From Spisula solida (taxonomy: Eukaryota; Mollusca; Bivalvia; Venerida; Mactridae): a stretch of 64,000 nucleotides of DNA. The stretch lies in contig OX365946.1 in NCBI GenBank assembly GCA_947247005.1, positions 4,906,453 through 4,970,452 on the forward strand. Reading direction: 5' to 3'. Shown here piece after piece: positions 12,691 to 23,634 of this stretch. Under the pieces are notes generated by a model. That model made no database searches and was not told where the DNA came from. It saw nothing but the letters and a program-made list of their open reading frames with translations. Position numbers and translations under genes: made by a program. The first letter of the stretch is position 1. Each line of letters opens with the position of its first letter.

Positions 12691-14107
12691 GCGATTTGTT
12701 AATTTTTTGGTATACATGTATAACAAAAGGAATGTCACTGTACTTGTGTAGATATTTTGGACCGTGCTACCTGTAGTTGCTTGCGTTATATATAATTAAT
12801 GACTGACCAAACTAGATACATGTAGTGGACCATTCGTATATACTATATACATGAACTTGTACGTACACTCGCGTTTTAAAGTGCTGGTATACGCCTTTCC
12901 ATTAATACAATGTATACATACAAGAGGCCAATGTTTATTGATACTACAAAATATCGTTAATTCAAGTTCTACTTGATGACTTTCAATAGAATTATAAACT
13001 ATTTTATAGTTAGCTTATCTTCTAAGCAATAAATTATCGAAGCGCTCTACCACATGTGATTGATAATGACGTACGTGTACAATTATTGCATAATTCTGAG
13101 ATATGAATATTCTTGTCAGGCGGTGTGGAAAACTGAAGATGTTTATATGTTTATTATTCTACAACATTATTCGTCTTTTTGAATAATTCTGACATTATTT
13201 ATCTTTCAACTCCATAATCACAGTACAATATGAGCCTTGTAAACAGCTGAACCAACTCATAGGCAATGTTGTAACATGCTTTGAAACACATTCCTGACTG
13301 CAATGTGCATGATGGAGCTGTCTTGTTGGTTCGAAGGCCGTGTAATAACACAACCATTTCTATTCAATGCAACTAGTTATGCTTATGAATGGAATGGCGT
13401 GTTTTGGAGTGTTCATTTTGATCTAATTATTTATTCCAAAATATTATACAGAGTGCCTGTGCTTATACCCAATCATATGCTGCGGAAATGATCAAAACTG
13501 TAGTTACTAGTATTCGGTATGAATAAAATGAATGTGTATTTAAATCATACAGAATAACGGTTATGAAAACCAAAATAGAATGCAATAAAAATGAAAAAGA
13601 AACGAAATGATACACTACACAGTAGCAAAAAGGAAGAAATGGTAACAGTTTTTCGTGTAGTATGGTATTATCGCCCTTCTTCTGTCGTATGTTTGTTTTT
13701 TCGTTGCAACAATACTTTTACCGTTTCGCTTTGTTGAGGCGAGAGCATCACATTGTTCGGAGTTGAAATAGGTTCATTCAATGTGTAAACGTTGTAACAC
13801 GTTATAATCGAGGAACTGCTTGGTGATTATGTTGTAAGCCAAACTATGTATCATACCTAGAAAATACTATTAAAACTAATTATCCACCGTCGACTCCAAG
13901 TCAAGTCAAGTCCAGATACTTACTTATCTTTCTCGTTCGCTTTAATTGATGTCTGGAACATTCTCAATTGTTTCCCATAACCTTGCCATGCGGTTAATTG
14001 TTGCTGTTTCATCCTTACATGTATGTTCCTATATACGTAAGAAAGACACGCTGACAAAATTAAAATATTCCGGTCTCATCGCCTTCAGTATTTGTATTAT
14101 TGATGTA

Positions 14108-14187
14108 ATTCGAGGGTTGCCTGCAAGACTGCAGTACATCCTTCTTTAATAATAAGCAGTTACGACAGTCTTGCGGGCAACCCTCGG
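14108..14187. mobile_element. 80 bp micro-MITE with verified empty site
   Basis: A 21 bp inverted repeat (CGAGGGTTGCCTGCAAGACTG, with one mismatch in the other arm) encloses about 33 bp. The whole is flanked by TA (14106-14107 and 14188-14189). Copy B reads straight through with a single TA at the matching site (about 61308, 'gatgtatgcatgac'). The insertion therefore post-dates the duplication and left a 2 bp TA target duplication. One end carries three extra bases (ATT) and the other one (G) outside the repeat. Confidence 0.9.
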
Positions 14188-14999
14188 TATGCATGACTAT
14201 ACAATGCATGAATGCAGCGACGAAGAAATCTGAATGAAATACGGTTAAACTAAATTTTGTATGAGGCTGTATATAATCACACCTTACATCATATTTAATG
14301 ATTTCAACAGTGTGTCTGTTTTTTAAACGCACCATGGGCGTTATGATAAGAGTGACTTGATCGACGTCGTTGGCTCTATTGATGTAGTTTCGATTATACT
14401 CCCTATAGGGTTTAGATTCTTCAGTAATCATATTTAATCTGAGAACATGTAGGTTTCAATGTATCGGCTTGTAGTGATTCTTAGCATCACAGTGTTCAGA
14501 AATGGAACGCCTGGTTCTATATTTCTCGCATAGATAATTTAGACAATTATCGCGACAGGTTTAATTATAATGTAATTAAATAGATAATCTATCAGAGTGT
14601 GCTGTCTAAACATATAGCAGCCTATAGTTTGCCGGAGATAAGTCTAGACTTATAGATATACAAACCTGCATAATGAATACACTGCACGTTCGACCGACCG
14701 CTTGTTATCAGTGTATTAATTAAAGAGTATAACGTCAAAATGAATAAGCACAAACTTGAACACAAACTAACATAGAAATGCATTTATTTTTTGCTTGTGT
14801 TATTATCAGCGGACTATAGTGTCGCATTGGAACGGGCAGCAATACATGTACGTTCATTTCAAAAGTCAAGTTAAGTGGTTATTATAGTGTAATCTCTATT
14901 TGAAGCATCAGTAATTACTGTCGTATTCCTCGGTTTAATCCTCAAGTTATCGTAGTCTCACATCATTGATAATATGTACATTGTGACGATATCACAGTA

Positions 15000-15215
15000 G
15001 GCAATCTTCGATTGTCCGCTCCTGGTGTACACTTTGAAACTTGGACTTGTGACACTTTCGTTCGTTTGCATTTTGGCAGCAATGGCTTTCAGATTTAATT
15101 GTTGTACTGGACAGAAATAACAGAAGGATGCTAAGTGTTTCTACATGCAAGCCATCGTCTGCAGAGCAGTCATCTTTTGAGCAACGTTATCACCTCAGCC
15201 AAACTGTAATCTGTA
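15000..15215 (-). pseudogene. Small Cys-rich frame, broken in copy A
   Basis: This is the minus-strand frame matching the one at 62067-62276 in copy B. It has a hydrophobic run (SILLLFLSS) followed by a segment with paired cysteines (HCCQNA). In this copy it ends early at a TGA within ...DCLL, whereas copy B reads on. There is no in-frame ATG at the hydrophobic run, so it would need an upstream exon. Unrecognised; it may be a decayed exon or chance. Confidence 0.2.
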
Positions 15216-15500
15216 TTTAGATTCTCTTATGCTGCAGTCAAGATGTGTCTTTTCCTTGGCGACACAGTGTTTTAAATGCTGCTTAACTGTACGCCTCCCA
15301 AATCGTTACAAATGGGTGGTTACAACTCCATGGTGGAGCAACCTTACAACTATGCGTCTCTCAAAGAATATTGGTTTGGAGAGACTGCTCGTGCGTTGGT
15401 CTACAACCTTTAAAAGCTGACATGTATACATACTGCTGCTTCATTTCTCTATAAACTGGTGACGTTGCACACACAAATCATGTCGTTGAACGGAAAGACA

Positions 15501-15810
15501 TCAACATAGTATGCATATAAATCTACCATTTATGAAATAACAATTGAATATTTTACACGCGCTGTCTTCTGATTTGACATTGCTTAACATGCCTTGTCGT
15601 TCATAACAAGGTGATGGAAAGATCTCCCTTTGTTCAGATACACAAACATTGCAGTACGTTGGCTTATTGCAATTTTTAATCCATATTGTGTTGTTATCAC
15701 GTGATGCACCTTTTTTACACTCGCGTAAACACTGCTCCCTGTGCGAATCACACATTCCACCACTGTTCAATTTCCGTTCAGTGGGAAACTCACTTGTGTC
15801 TGCACCGTAT
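15501..15810 (-). CDS. Hypothetical Cys-rich exon-like frame, copy A
   Basis: This open minus-strand frame can be read upstream of 15770 as far as about 15820. It has roughly eleven cysteines with spacing such as CDSHREQCLREC, CNKPTYCNVC and a terminal FICILC. It lies just downstream of the GPCR C-terminal exon on the same strand, in a different frame. Copy B (62627-62881) has three or more amino-acid changes and a one-base insertion that cuts the upstream part. I do not recognise a family, and weak conservation between copies argues against function. Confidence 0.25.
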
Positions 15811-15845
15811 AAGAGCGTTGCACGTGTTTGTCATGTGATGAAATG

Positions 15846-16038
15846 TCATGGCGATTTAGAACAGTACGATCTTTCAGATTTGTGACTATAATACGATTGA
15901 TGGATTCCGCTCCCATTTCTGAAATTTGAAGCGCGCTTCCGACAATGACAAATCGCCTCCATGAACGCTTCCCTGTAACGTTTTGACATCACATATACAG
16001 TATTCGCTTCACAGTCGATCTAAAAAACTTCGATATTC
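15846..16038 (-). pseudogene. C-terminal exon of a neuropeptide GPCR, frameshifted copy
   Basis: On the minus strand a pyrimidine tract plus AG (16039-16040) precedes an exon reading into the cytoplasmic end of TM7 and the tail of a rhodopsin-class receptor. The helix-8 signature MSKRYREAF, then a Cys-rich palmitoylation-like CHCRKR, is typical of the neuromedin-U/pyrokinin/TRH-receptor group. The NPxxY motif is altered: residues before ILY are Lys-Arg, not Asn-Pro. One base is missing after CTGTAT compared with copy B (62973-63166), which shifts the frame right after ILY. A matching TM3-TM4 remnant lies upstream on the same strand at 20439-20757. The family call is from sequence recall. Confidence 0.7.
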
Positions 16039-16895
16039 CTGAAAAAAAAAGATAAATTAATCCATTGTTTTGTATTGTGGGTATTAAATTTCGTGAAAGT
16101 TCGTAAAATGGTATAATGATCTTGAATTACGGACGATGGAGATCGACTAATCGGAAATCTATATACTCACCACAAAAGTAATGATTTAGAGGATCACGAA
16201 ATCGAAAATTATGTTCAGCTTACTATGATATATGACAAGGCAGAGTTTAGCAAGTGATACAGTACAGGTATTAGATTTCTACGACGTCTGGAGGATGAAA
16301 CAATCTGGCGTGTTGCGTTCATTTCAAATTGTTTTTGGCATGTTATACTTCTTACAATGAAATATGTTTTATTCAGTTTCGTTTAAATATTTTATAAAAA
16401 AAATCCGATATTCTATTTCGTTTTAATAATTCGTTTATTTTAACAAAAATCCGTTAACAACTTTGATTTGCGATATATTGATTCGTTTAAAGTATATAAA
16501 AACATTGCAGGGTACAATAAATGTAGATAAGAACGATGAGTGGTGAATGAATTTGCCATAAATGTATACATGTATATTCTGCAAATCCATGGACTAACAT
16601 TGACGAAAAAGAAATTAAAACATTTTTACGAGTATTTATTGATCACTCCTCGTACACATGTAGTTTCTGTTATGCTAAAGATTAGAATGCCATTAGATCA
16701 TTTATGATGTAAATTACCACGTGACAGGTGCAGACTTCATTAATTCAAGTTACGGAATCATTTATCGATATCTATAATATATAATACCAATTTCTGGTGT
16801 TACAAATGTACAAAGATGTGCCACAAAAACAGGAAAATGTGCAAGACAAGAGCATTCACTTAACAATCAGACTACAAGACATCAATTTCTAAAAA

Positions 16896-17420
16896 GGAAC
16901 ATATTCATCAAGGTATGAAAACAAGTAAGATGTTTTATCTCTTGTTTTGATGACATTTACCATCAATTATCCCTATTTTATTTACTAATTTACGAAACAA
17001 TTTGGCAAATGTTGGAATAAAACTGTTCGATAGATAACACAGGTATTCAGATAGTTACAGGTAATGAATAGTCTCTACTGCAGTCATTGTTAAAAACTAC
17101 CGGTTGTGTTATATTTGGTTTGCCACTAATCACTATATTATCATATTGTGATGTTGAAAATGATTTTGATATACTAAAACAATAGAAAAAGATCCACCTT
17201 TTGTCATACTTCAGCAGTTAAATTTGCCTAGTACAACGTCTTATATATAATGTCTTTCTCATTGCAAACACATTTAAAAACATTTGAAAAATGATCTTAT
17301 TATGGTATTACCTAATATACATGTATAGAAATGGCCGCTCTGAATGTCCAACAACATTGACGTCCAATATGATGAACACCTCATATAAAGAACGCAACAA
17401 CCACAATCACTGAAATATGA
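16896..17420. other. No recognisable feature
   Basis: AT-rich unique sequence between the end of duplication copy A and the TRIM element. No frame, inverted repeat or RNA gene was seen. Confidence 0.4.
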
Positions 17421-17443
17421 TGTCACAGGTGAGAAAAATGTGC

Positions 17444-17515
17444 AACCAGACCGGGGCTCGAACCCGGGACCCTTCGCTTACAGAGCGAATGCTCTACCGA
17501 CTGAGCTAGCCGGCT
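17444..17515 (-). ncRNA. tRNA-like domain inside the 3' LTR
   Basis: Read on the minus strand it folds as a cloverleaf. The acceptor AGCCGGC pairs with TCTGGTT with wobbles and one mismatch, the D stem is GCTC/GAGC, and the anticodon stem is TTCGC/GCGAA with loop TCTGTAA. The T stem is CCGGG/CCCGG with loop TTCGAGC. The A box TAGCTCAGTCGG and B box GGTTCGAGCCC fit Pol III consensus. The position before the anticodon is C where a functional tRNA has U33, so this is a promoter-bearing tRNA relic more than a translating tRNA. Confidence 0.8.
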
Positions 17516-17565
17516 GCCTACACACTCCCTCACCCATACTGTGAACAGGTTCAGACCGTGACATA

Positions 17566-17575
17566 TTCCCCCTCT
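17566..17575 (-). promoter_or_regulatory. Polypurine tract of the TRIM
   Basis: The minus-strand sequence AGAGGGGGAA lies 2 nt upstream of the 3' LTR, where plus-strand DNA synthesis of an LTR retroelement is primed. Confidence 0.75.
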
Positions 17576-17659
17576 GAAATGGAAATGCGTCCCGAATTTC
17601 AGAGAGTAGAAATAACTTAAAGCACAGGAGCTGTGAAGCAACCTGAATGCCATGCCACG

Positions 17660-17677
17660 GCCCCACGTTGGGCGCCA
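17660..17677 (-). promoter_or_regulatory. tRNA-Lys primer-binding site of the TRIM
   Basis: The minus-strand TGGCGCCCAACGTGGGGC is complementary to the 3' end, CCA included, of invertebrate tRNA-Lys as I remember it. It starts 2 nt after the 5' LTR, the expected spacing. Confidence 0.85.
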
Positions 17678-17703
17678 AATGTCACAGGGTGAGAAAAATG
17701 TGC

Positions 17704-17775
17704 AACCAGACCGGGGCTCGAACCCGGGACCCTTCGCTTACAGGGCGAATCCTCTACCGACTGAGCTAGCCGGCT
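17704..17775 (-). ncRNA. tRNA-like domain inside the 5' LTR
   Basis: Same cloverleaf as at 17444-17515, with a change in the D stem (GAGG in place of GAGC) and one in the anticodon loop. The A and B boxes are intact. In this LTR a Pol III start would lie upstream of the primer-binding site and could generate element transcripts. Confidence 0.75.
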
Positions 17776-18329
17776 GCTTACACACTCGCTCACCCATACT
17801 GTGAACAGGTTCTGACCGTGACAATAATATGAGATTAAAACGAAATAAACGTACTGATATTCTAAAATAGATAACTACGTATATAAAGTATGTTGCTGCA
17901 GCTTAGGGCAAGCTATAGAACTTGTTAAAAATTGTTAGTAACATATGTCTACACAACAAATTGCAGATCGTCAAAATTGATAAAAAGAGTTAACTGTTCT
18001 TAAATATGCCGTCTTAAATGTATAAAAAACATTAACAATCATGTTGATATTCTATTTATGATTGTTTTAGCATTTTTCCGTATCATGATATGAGTCCACT
18101 ATGTACAAAGATTTGACACCTTCTATTATAGGTTTTTTCTCATACGTCCATACAAGAAATGTACAACATTCGCCTTTTAAGGTTCATGTTAAATCTGTTT
18201 TGGTCCATGTTAGAAACCATTATACAAAACATGTTGTTCCTGAAGATGAATCCGCTACATGTATTTTTACAGATATAATGGTTTCTAAATTTCTAAATGC
18301 TCTTACGATATCAACCGTGTTTCTATGCG

Positions 18330-18900
18330 ACCATGGTCGTGAAAAATAGACATTGTATGCAAAGATAAATATGGGCAAAACAATACGCTAATTTACTGAA
18401 TTCATTTGTTGAGAACATGTTTACAAGAGATCGGTACTTGACAGAAATGTTTAAAACCATAAATCAACTTCCTGTAACCAGACAAACATGATGTTCAAAT
18501 AATGTACAAATCATGATATTGATGTTTTAAAGTGTTTTCTCATTTGTATCGTTTGATAAACATGTCTACCATGTGAAACACTACCCAAAAGGTCAATCAA
18601 ATGTATGTTACATTTGTAGTGACAGAAAACTATGTTCTTAAATCCTGTTTACACGCATTATTTGATTAACCAAACAATTAACAATTGTCATTATGTCATA
18701 CATGTGTAGCTGATTACAGCTAGTGTAAAAATGACATTCAGACACATCTCGTCATTTCTTAACCCCATAACATAAAGTTAATAGACATGCATCTTAGTCA
18801 TATTCTATATGCATGTATTTTGTATTGTATCAAACTATTTATGTATATCATGTACTATCCGTGTTTTGAAAAAAGTTGTTCTATATAATGTTGTTATGGA
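18330..18900 (+). repeat. Older paralog of block R3
   Basis: This aligns at moderate identity with 6285-6890, sharing 'gacattgtatgcaa', 'gttttaaagtgttttctcat' (one change) and 'tgttacattt'. The 83-codon plus-strand frame just before it (18101-18349) shows no recognisable domain. Confidence 0.6.
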
Positions 18901-20280
18901 CAGATGGTCTACATTATCATACAGTGTACTTTGTTATTGTCCTAGTTTAGTTAAGTAAGCGATTGTTATTTCCAAAAATCAAGATTTAAAAACCTAAAAG
19001 GTTGTTAAAGTGGGCCAACACTACTTTGTAATGTTTGTAACTAATGTGTTCACATTTAGCAGGTAGGTAGTGAGTTAGGTAATAAAGGGTTTAAAGAAAG
19101 TTCGTTTCTGGTTTTGAAAAGCATTTGTACACAAAACAAATGCATATATTTTGACCAAATTTTGCATACAGTCTCCTGATAAAATGATAGCATTATGGAT
19201 AACTAATTTAGCTGATTTGAATGTCAATATTTTTTCAAACTCATTGAAGAAAATTGTTGATCTTGTTTCGAAGATGACGTAAACGACGTCATGACCGGGT
19301 AATTACTCCCTTTGTTTCCCAATCACTGTATTGTTGTGCTTGTTTTAAACTTGTCATGACCTAAAATAATATCTAACATTATCTAAGAACAAAATACCAT
19401 CCACATTACGAGTATGTAAGAGTTTTCGTTTTGCAAATTAATGCCTTTTGTTTTCCCATATACGTGGTTTTTTCTAAATGACGCGTTTTTGTCTATTCAG
19501 ACTTTCCTATAAGTTCAGCGTTATTTAGTTAATTTTTACTTGATAAATGAAGCATGTTTTCGCCAATGCCTTTTGATGTTCGTATAAGTGGTTCCTGTAA
19601 TTTTCCGCCGTTAATTTGTACATAGCCGGTCATTTTTCTATACACTACTCTCAATTTTCACTTGACGTTTCCAATACGTCATGCTCGTCGTAATCGATAG
19701 CATGTACTTTCAAATGCCTAGATGTTCTCCAATTATATGAGTATCCGTCTTTTAGCTATGGGTAACTTAAAGCATAACATATCGTTTCACAACATGACTG
19801 TTTTAAATGCCTAAATATTTCTGCTGTTATTTCTGTTTGTCGACTGCTCATTAAAATGACAGTCGACGTACCGTTAACATATGCTTACCGGCGCGTTCTA
19901 TAAATCCATGACACGGTGTCCATCAGAACGGAATATTAAACAAAATAAGCCACAGTTCCTAAATTTAGTACAATACCTTCGATCTAATTTTCATGATAAA
20001 TCGATTGGTAAAAATAAAAAACGACATACTTTCTGACCGGAACGAACATTTTTTACACCCTTTATATAATATAGTATTGAAAATGTAATCAATGTCAGCC
20101 TGTAACAGATTACAAATGGGCAATTCGATTTATGATGTTATTATCAATTATATAAAATGTTGTAAAAATCATCTTTATTCGTCACATTAATCATATATGC
20201 CATTACATAAACAAAAATTATCTATTTTATTACATTTACTATCATTTGATTCGATTTATTGTTTTGCTCCTGAAAACCTC
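18901..20280. other. No gene recognised
   Basis: AT-rich, with a small perfect palindrome near 19839-19867 ('gtcgactg'...'cagtcgac'). No protein signature on either strand, although TM5-TM7 of the broken receptor would be expected on the minus strand between 20439 and 16038. Confidence 0.35.
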
Positions 20281-20438
20281 TAGTTATGATGTTGATATAT
20301 TATATCTTAGATAGTATTGATATAGATGGAATCACTATTGTATGACAAAGTGATGTCTAACCGACCACCGGGGTCATGACATTGGCTGTATAGATGAATA
20401 TATACACCATTTATTATCATTAACATTGTAGAGCGATA

Positions 20439-20757
20439 TCATAAAGGCATGTTGCATATTACAGACTCTGCTGATATCAGGGTACCGGTGTTATATTCTA
20501 CGTAATAAAACACATCAGTGTGAAGTTGACATGATAAAGCACACAGTAAAGATATTATCCATATAGCATTGATGATAGCTATACAACGAGATAAATTGGC
20601 GAATTTATGCGCCATCAGTGAATGACATATGGCGGCGTTTCGTTCAACAGTAAATGCATTTTCTTTAACACAGATGCATATGTAGTTATTTCCTGCAAGA
20701 AGGCTTTGATGTAACAGACGATTGCTCCATGATACGCTTCCCAATTAGAGTATGCTT
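20439..20757 (-). pseudogene. TM3-TM4-ECL2 exon of a neuropeptide GPCR, broken
   Basis: The minus strand encodes a receptor core in two frames joined by a frameshift near 20660-20666. The first part has a TM3 disulphide Cys and the run AFLQEITTYASVL. The second has AFTVERNAAICHSLMAHKF (the E/DRY box is ERN), a TM4-like IINAIWIISLLCAL with the conserved Trp, and an ECL2 VICN Cys before a stop. This spacing is characteristic of neuromedin-U/pyrokinin/CAPA-type receptors. With the C-terminal remnant at 15846-16038 on the same strand, the order is right for one dead gene whose TM1-2 and TM5-7 pieces I could not find. The family call is from memory of conserved motifs. Confidence 0.75.
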
Positions 20758-20859
20758 TAGGCGGTGTCGATGAAGATATGAAAAATGCCCATCTTTAGAA
20801 ATGTAAACATTGTATGCAAATATTAAGACTAATTGCAGTACAAAAAAATGACATTAAGT

Positions 20860-20975
20860 CAGACAGGGAAAGCAGCACTCAACTTAAACCACCGAGTACA
20901 GAAAACTTTACAAACACACAAATCACAATGCCCAACTGAACCAGTCGAGCACAGAAAACATAAAACACATAAAAG
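20860..20975 (-). repeat. Dispersed repeat DR1, reverse copies
   Basis: It contains 'gacagggaaagcagcactca', the reverse complement of the DR1 core, followed by two 'gagcacagaaaacat'-like units about 70 bp apart. It lies immediately upstream of the GPCR fragment. Confidence 0.55.
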
Positions 20976-23630
20976 TTACAATGCAAAAACTACATTGTAA
21001 TAACGTCAATTATGCCGTCAGTATAACAGAAAATGCCATGCTAGTACATGTTTTGGATTTGAAATATGGGTACGCCAATGCGCTATTAAATGCGTTTTAA
21101 GGGTCAAGTGTAAAATCAAGTAAGTACACATATATCGTAATTATTTAATCAGTACATAGCCATCGCGGTCTCGTATGTTTTTGCACAATTAAGACAAAAT
21201 CGAGTTAATAGAATTAGGACTGTTTCAATGTAATGATCTACTTCAGTAACGTTATTAGTTGTCGCATTAATGTTACCCAAAAGATTGTAAACATTGGACA
21301 GGGAAGGCAGCAATTAACAGAAATAATACAAAAAAACGACACACAAAGTAACGTGCTATTTTGTAAGAAGTGAAGCGGCCTGATGCTGGACGTCAAAGTA
21401 ACCAAGAGACACAAACATGTAAATGCACATTGATAATAATCATTTTGTTATTTTCTATATTATTTTTCAACTACAAAATGTACAATACATACACAACTAG
21501 TGTCATCTATAGGGCGTCCGCCTAGATAAGGACAGTGACAAAAGTTAATGGGGGATTAAACGTTTCACAGTCTCCCATACCTCAAACTTGCTCCACATAC
21601 GACCTTATGGAAAAGAATCTAATTATATGAAACCTCCTGGTAGACGAAACAGAGGCCGACCAAATTATACTTGAAGATGAACCATTAAGAAGGGCATGAA
21701 CAGCCGAGTTCTTACTATGGAGACGACGCCTTAAATTGCTGCCGACTTACCAAAATGGATATCCTTATCAGTCTCCCTAATTATCAGGCGGTAATACGAG
21801 GACAGGATTACATGTAGTTGTGTAACACCCCTAACAAAAATGCCACAGCGTGGCGGGTATCAAAATAATGTAAATCGTGAATAATTTTATCAGCAGAACG
21901 CAAAAAGAGTAGCACAGAAAATCAGACGTCAAAGGAAAGGATCGAGAGCAAAACATTTAAGAACTGACATAATTATATAAATGTTGCCATAATTAACTAA
22001 GTTTGTTAATACCAGAGGTGTTCAACTTATATTTGAACAAAACAAAAATTGAACATCGAATTTGTCATTCTAACACAATAAAATCGATTTATCTGTATTG
22101 AACCATGTAAGAAAATGTGTTAAGTAGTATATACACTCATTTTGTATCTTATTTGCATTATTTTTCTAACGAAAATCAACAATCTTTTAGAGGGCATTGT
22201 GTTTTTGTTATTTTAAGAAAAAATGCCCCTATAGAAGCATAAAAAAGTGTTGGTAGATTATGAATTACCCATGTCCGTGAAGGCACTCAGTAATATTTGT
22301 CATATGAAGGGTGATATTCGTTCACCGGCTTGTTTTGGCGAAATATTAAAAATCACCAAAAATTGACCGAAACCTACAATCGCCATGTCCATTGGTTCTG
22401 TGATATCTAGGACAAATACCATAACCAAAAGTTGGATTGTTGCGAAGTTGTTAGTATCAGTAGTAACTTTCAATCGAATTATGTCGAAAGTGTTAGCTGC
22501 AGAGATATCCCACTACGGAACAGTGATTGGAAAAAATGTGTCGCCCCTGAGGAGTTAATGTTTTATCTTAGAGGAAAATATTACATAAACAGAGTCTGCT
22601 ATTTTAGAACGGGTCTTGATGATAGGCATAAGTTGGTGTTAGTTAAGCTTGGGGTGTTTACGATCGTTTTCATGACGTGGTTTCATGTTTGATGTTATGG
22701 AAAAGCGGAAGTCAAATTGATTGAAAAGGGGACAAAAGTGAACGCATATTTTGTTTCTGTCTGTGGATAATACACGTTTTTCAATTTGTTTAATTCTAGG
22801 TCTACTTAATTCAGGGGTAACTAGTTTAAAAATGAATAATTAGATATAAACACAGATAACAAGTGATTTCAAATAGGCCTTATTTGATATTTTACCTTTT
22901 TTTAATGGGTTGCAAGAGCATACCAGATAGTACTTTTGTTCAAAAGAAAACGCTATTTTCATTTCAATTAATCATATTACGATTAAATATCAAACATCTT
23001 TAATCTTAATCACATTTTTTTGTTAAATAAACCCTGCAAATCGTCACAACAAAAAAGAGTTTTAGACGGAAAATTACGGGTTTTATTGTACCCAATAACG
23101 ACAACAACAACTTGTAATTAGTTTTCCCGACCTTTATCCCGCGAATATTTTTTGACGATTTTGGAGGGATTTTTTATTACATCTCAGCGAGGAATTACGA
23201 AAATGCATTTCTTTTACTTTCTTTACAATAACCTACAACTACGATGTGGATTATCACCGTCCGGTCCAGATACGTAAATACCCGAAACGGACTTTAATTA
23301 ATTGTATTGCATACTTTGCGATGGGAAATAACCGAAACATGTGTCTTTTTTATAAGATTTTCTTAAGATTGGTTGATATTTCGCGCATATGAACGATTCC
23401 CGCTCGTCTTACTTCGTTATCTCAGAGTAATCATGTGTCTCATAACAGTTTGTAGCATCGTTTATGCGCTGAAAATGTTAAAATTTCCTTCCGAAGCGGG
23501 CAAAAAAATGGCTGCCTTTTTTGTGTCCAAACATTTAGGAAATAGCCCTCCCCATATAAAAGATTGGTTGCACAACAACCATGGAAGACTGATAATTATT
23601 ATCTTTTCTTTTCTAGACAGGGGCCTACGC
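20976..23630. other. No recognised gene; two unassigned frames
   Basis: Plus-strand frames of 86 codons occur at 22432-22692 and 23373-23633. The second has a hydrophobic stretch (LLRYLRVIMCLITVCSIV) and is followed by a pyrimidine run. Neither matches a family I know, and both lie in AT-rich DNA with no paralogous support. 21215-21300 resembles 7870-7930, another trace of the old duplication. Confidence 0.35.
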
Positions 23631-23634
23631 TAGT

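Larger units (their letters stand above)
7503..16895 (+). repeat. Young segmental duplication, copy A
   Basis: This 9.4 kb segment is repeated in direct orientation at 53862-64000. Near-identity holds over most of its length, with scattered substitutions and a few small indels. The main structural differences are 828 bp more in copy B inside a mariner-like element (see 8185), an extra 80 bp micro-MITE here (14108), and small indels near 16266 and 16530. Homology stops at 16895 here, but copy B is cut by the window end, so the full size is unknown. Confidence 0.9.
17421..17823 (-). mobile_element. TRIM retrotransposon with tRNA-like LTRs (complete)
   Basis: Two direct repeats of 143 and 144 bp (17421-17563 and 17680-17823), both TGTCAC...GTGACA, flank only 116 bp. 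On the minus strand the order is 5' LTR (17823 to 17680), a 2 nt gap, an 18 nt primer-binding site TGGCGCCCAACGTGGGGC, a short interior, a purine tract AGAGGGGGAA, then the 3' LTR. The LTRs differ by five substitutions and one indel. Each LTR contains a tRNA-like cloverleaf with Pol III A and B boxes. The interior has no coding capacity, so mobilisation must use proteins from another element. AATATGA flanks both sides (17414-17420; 17826-17832, offset 2 nt), a possible target duplication. Confidence 0.9.

Noticed and set aside
14060..14431. 123-codon minus-strand frame
   Set aside because: Its right part is created by the micro-MITE insertion; copy B (61231-61551) has a different end, so it is not a conserved protein.
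17423..17678. Minus-strand frames of 66-76 codons ending in a tRNA-like translation
   Set aside because: They read through the LTR tRNA-like domain and PBS region of the TRIM; typical spurious translation of tRNA sequence.
23373..23633. 86-codon frame with a hydrophobic segment, possibly a membrane protein exon
   Set aside because: No homology recognised, no conserved paralog, and adjacent to a dispersed repeat; evidence too thin to call a gene.
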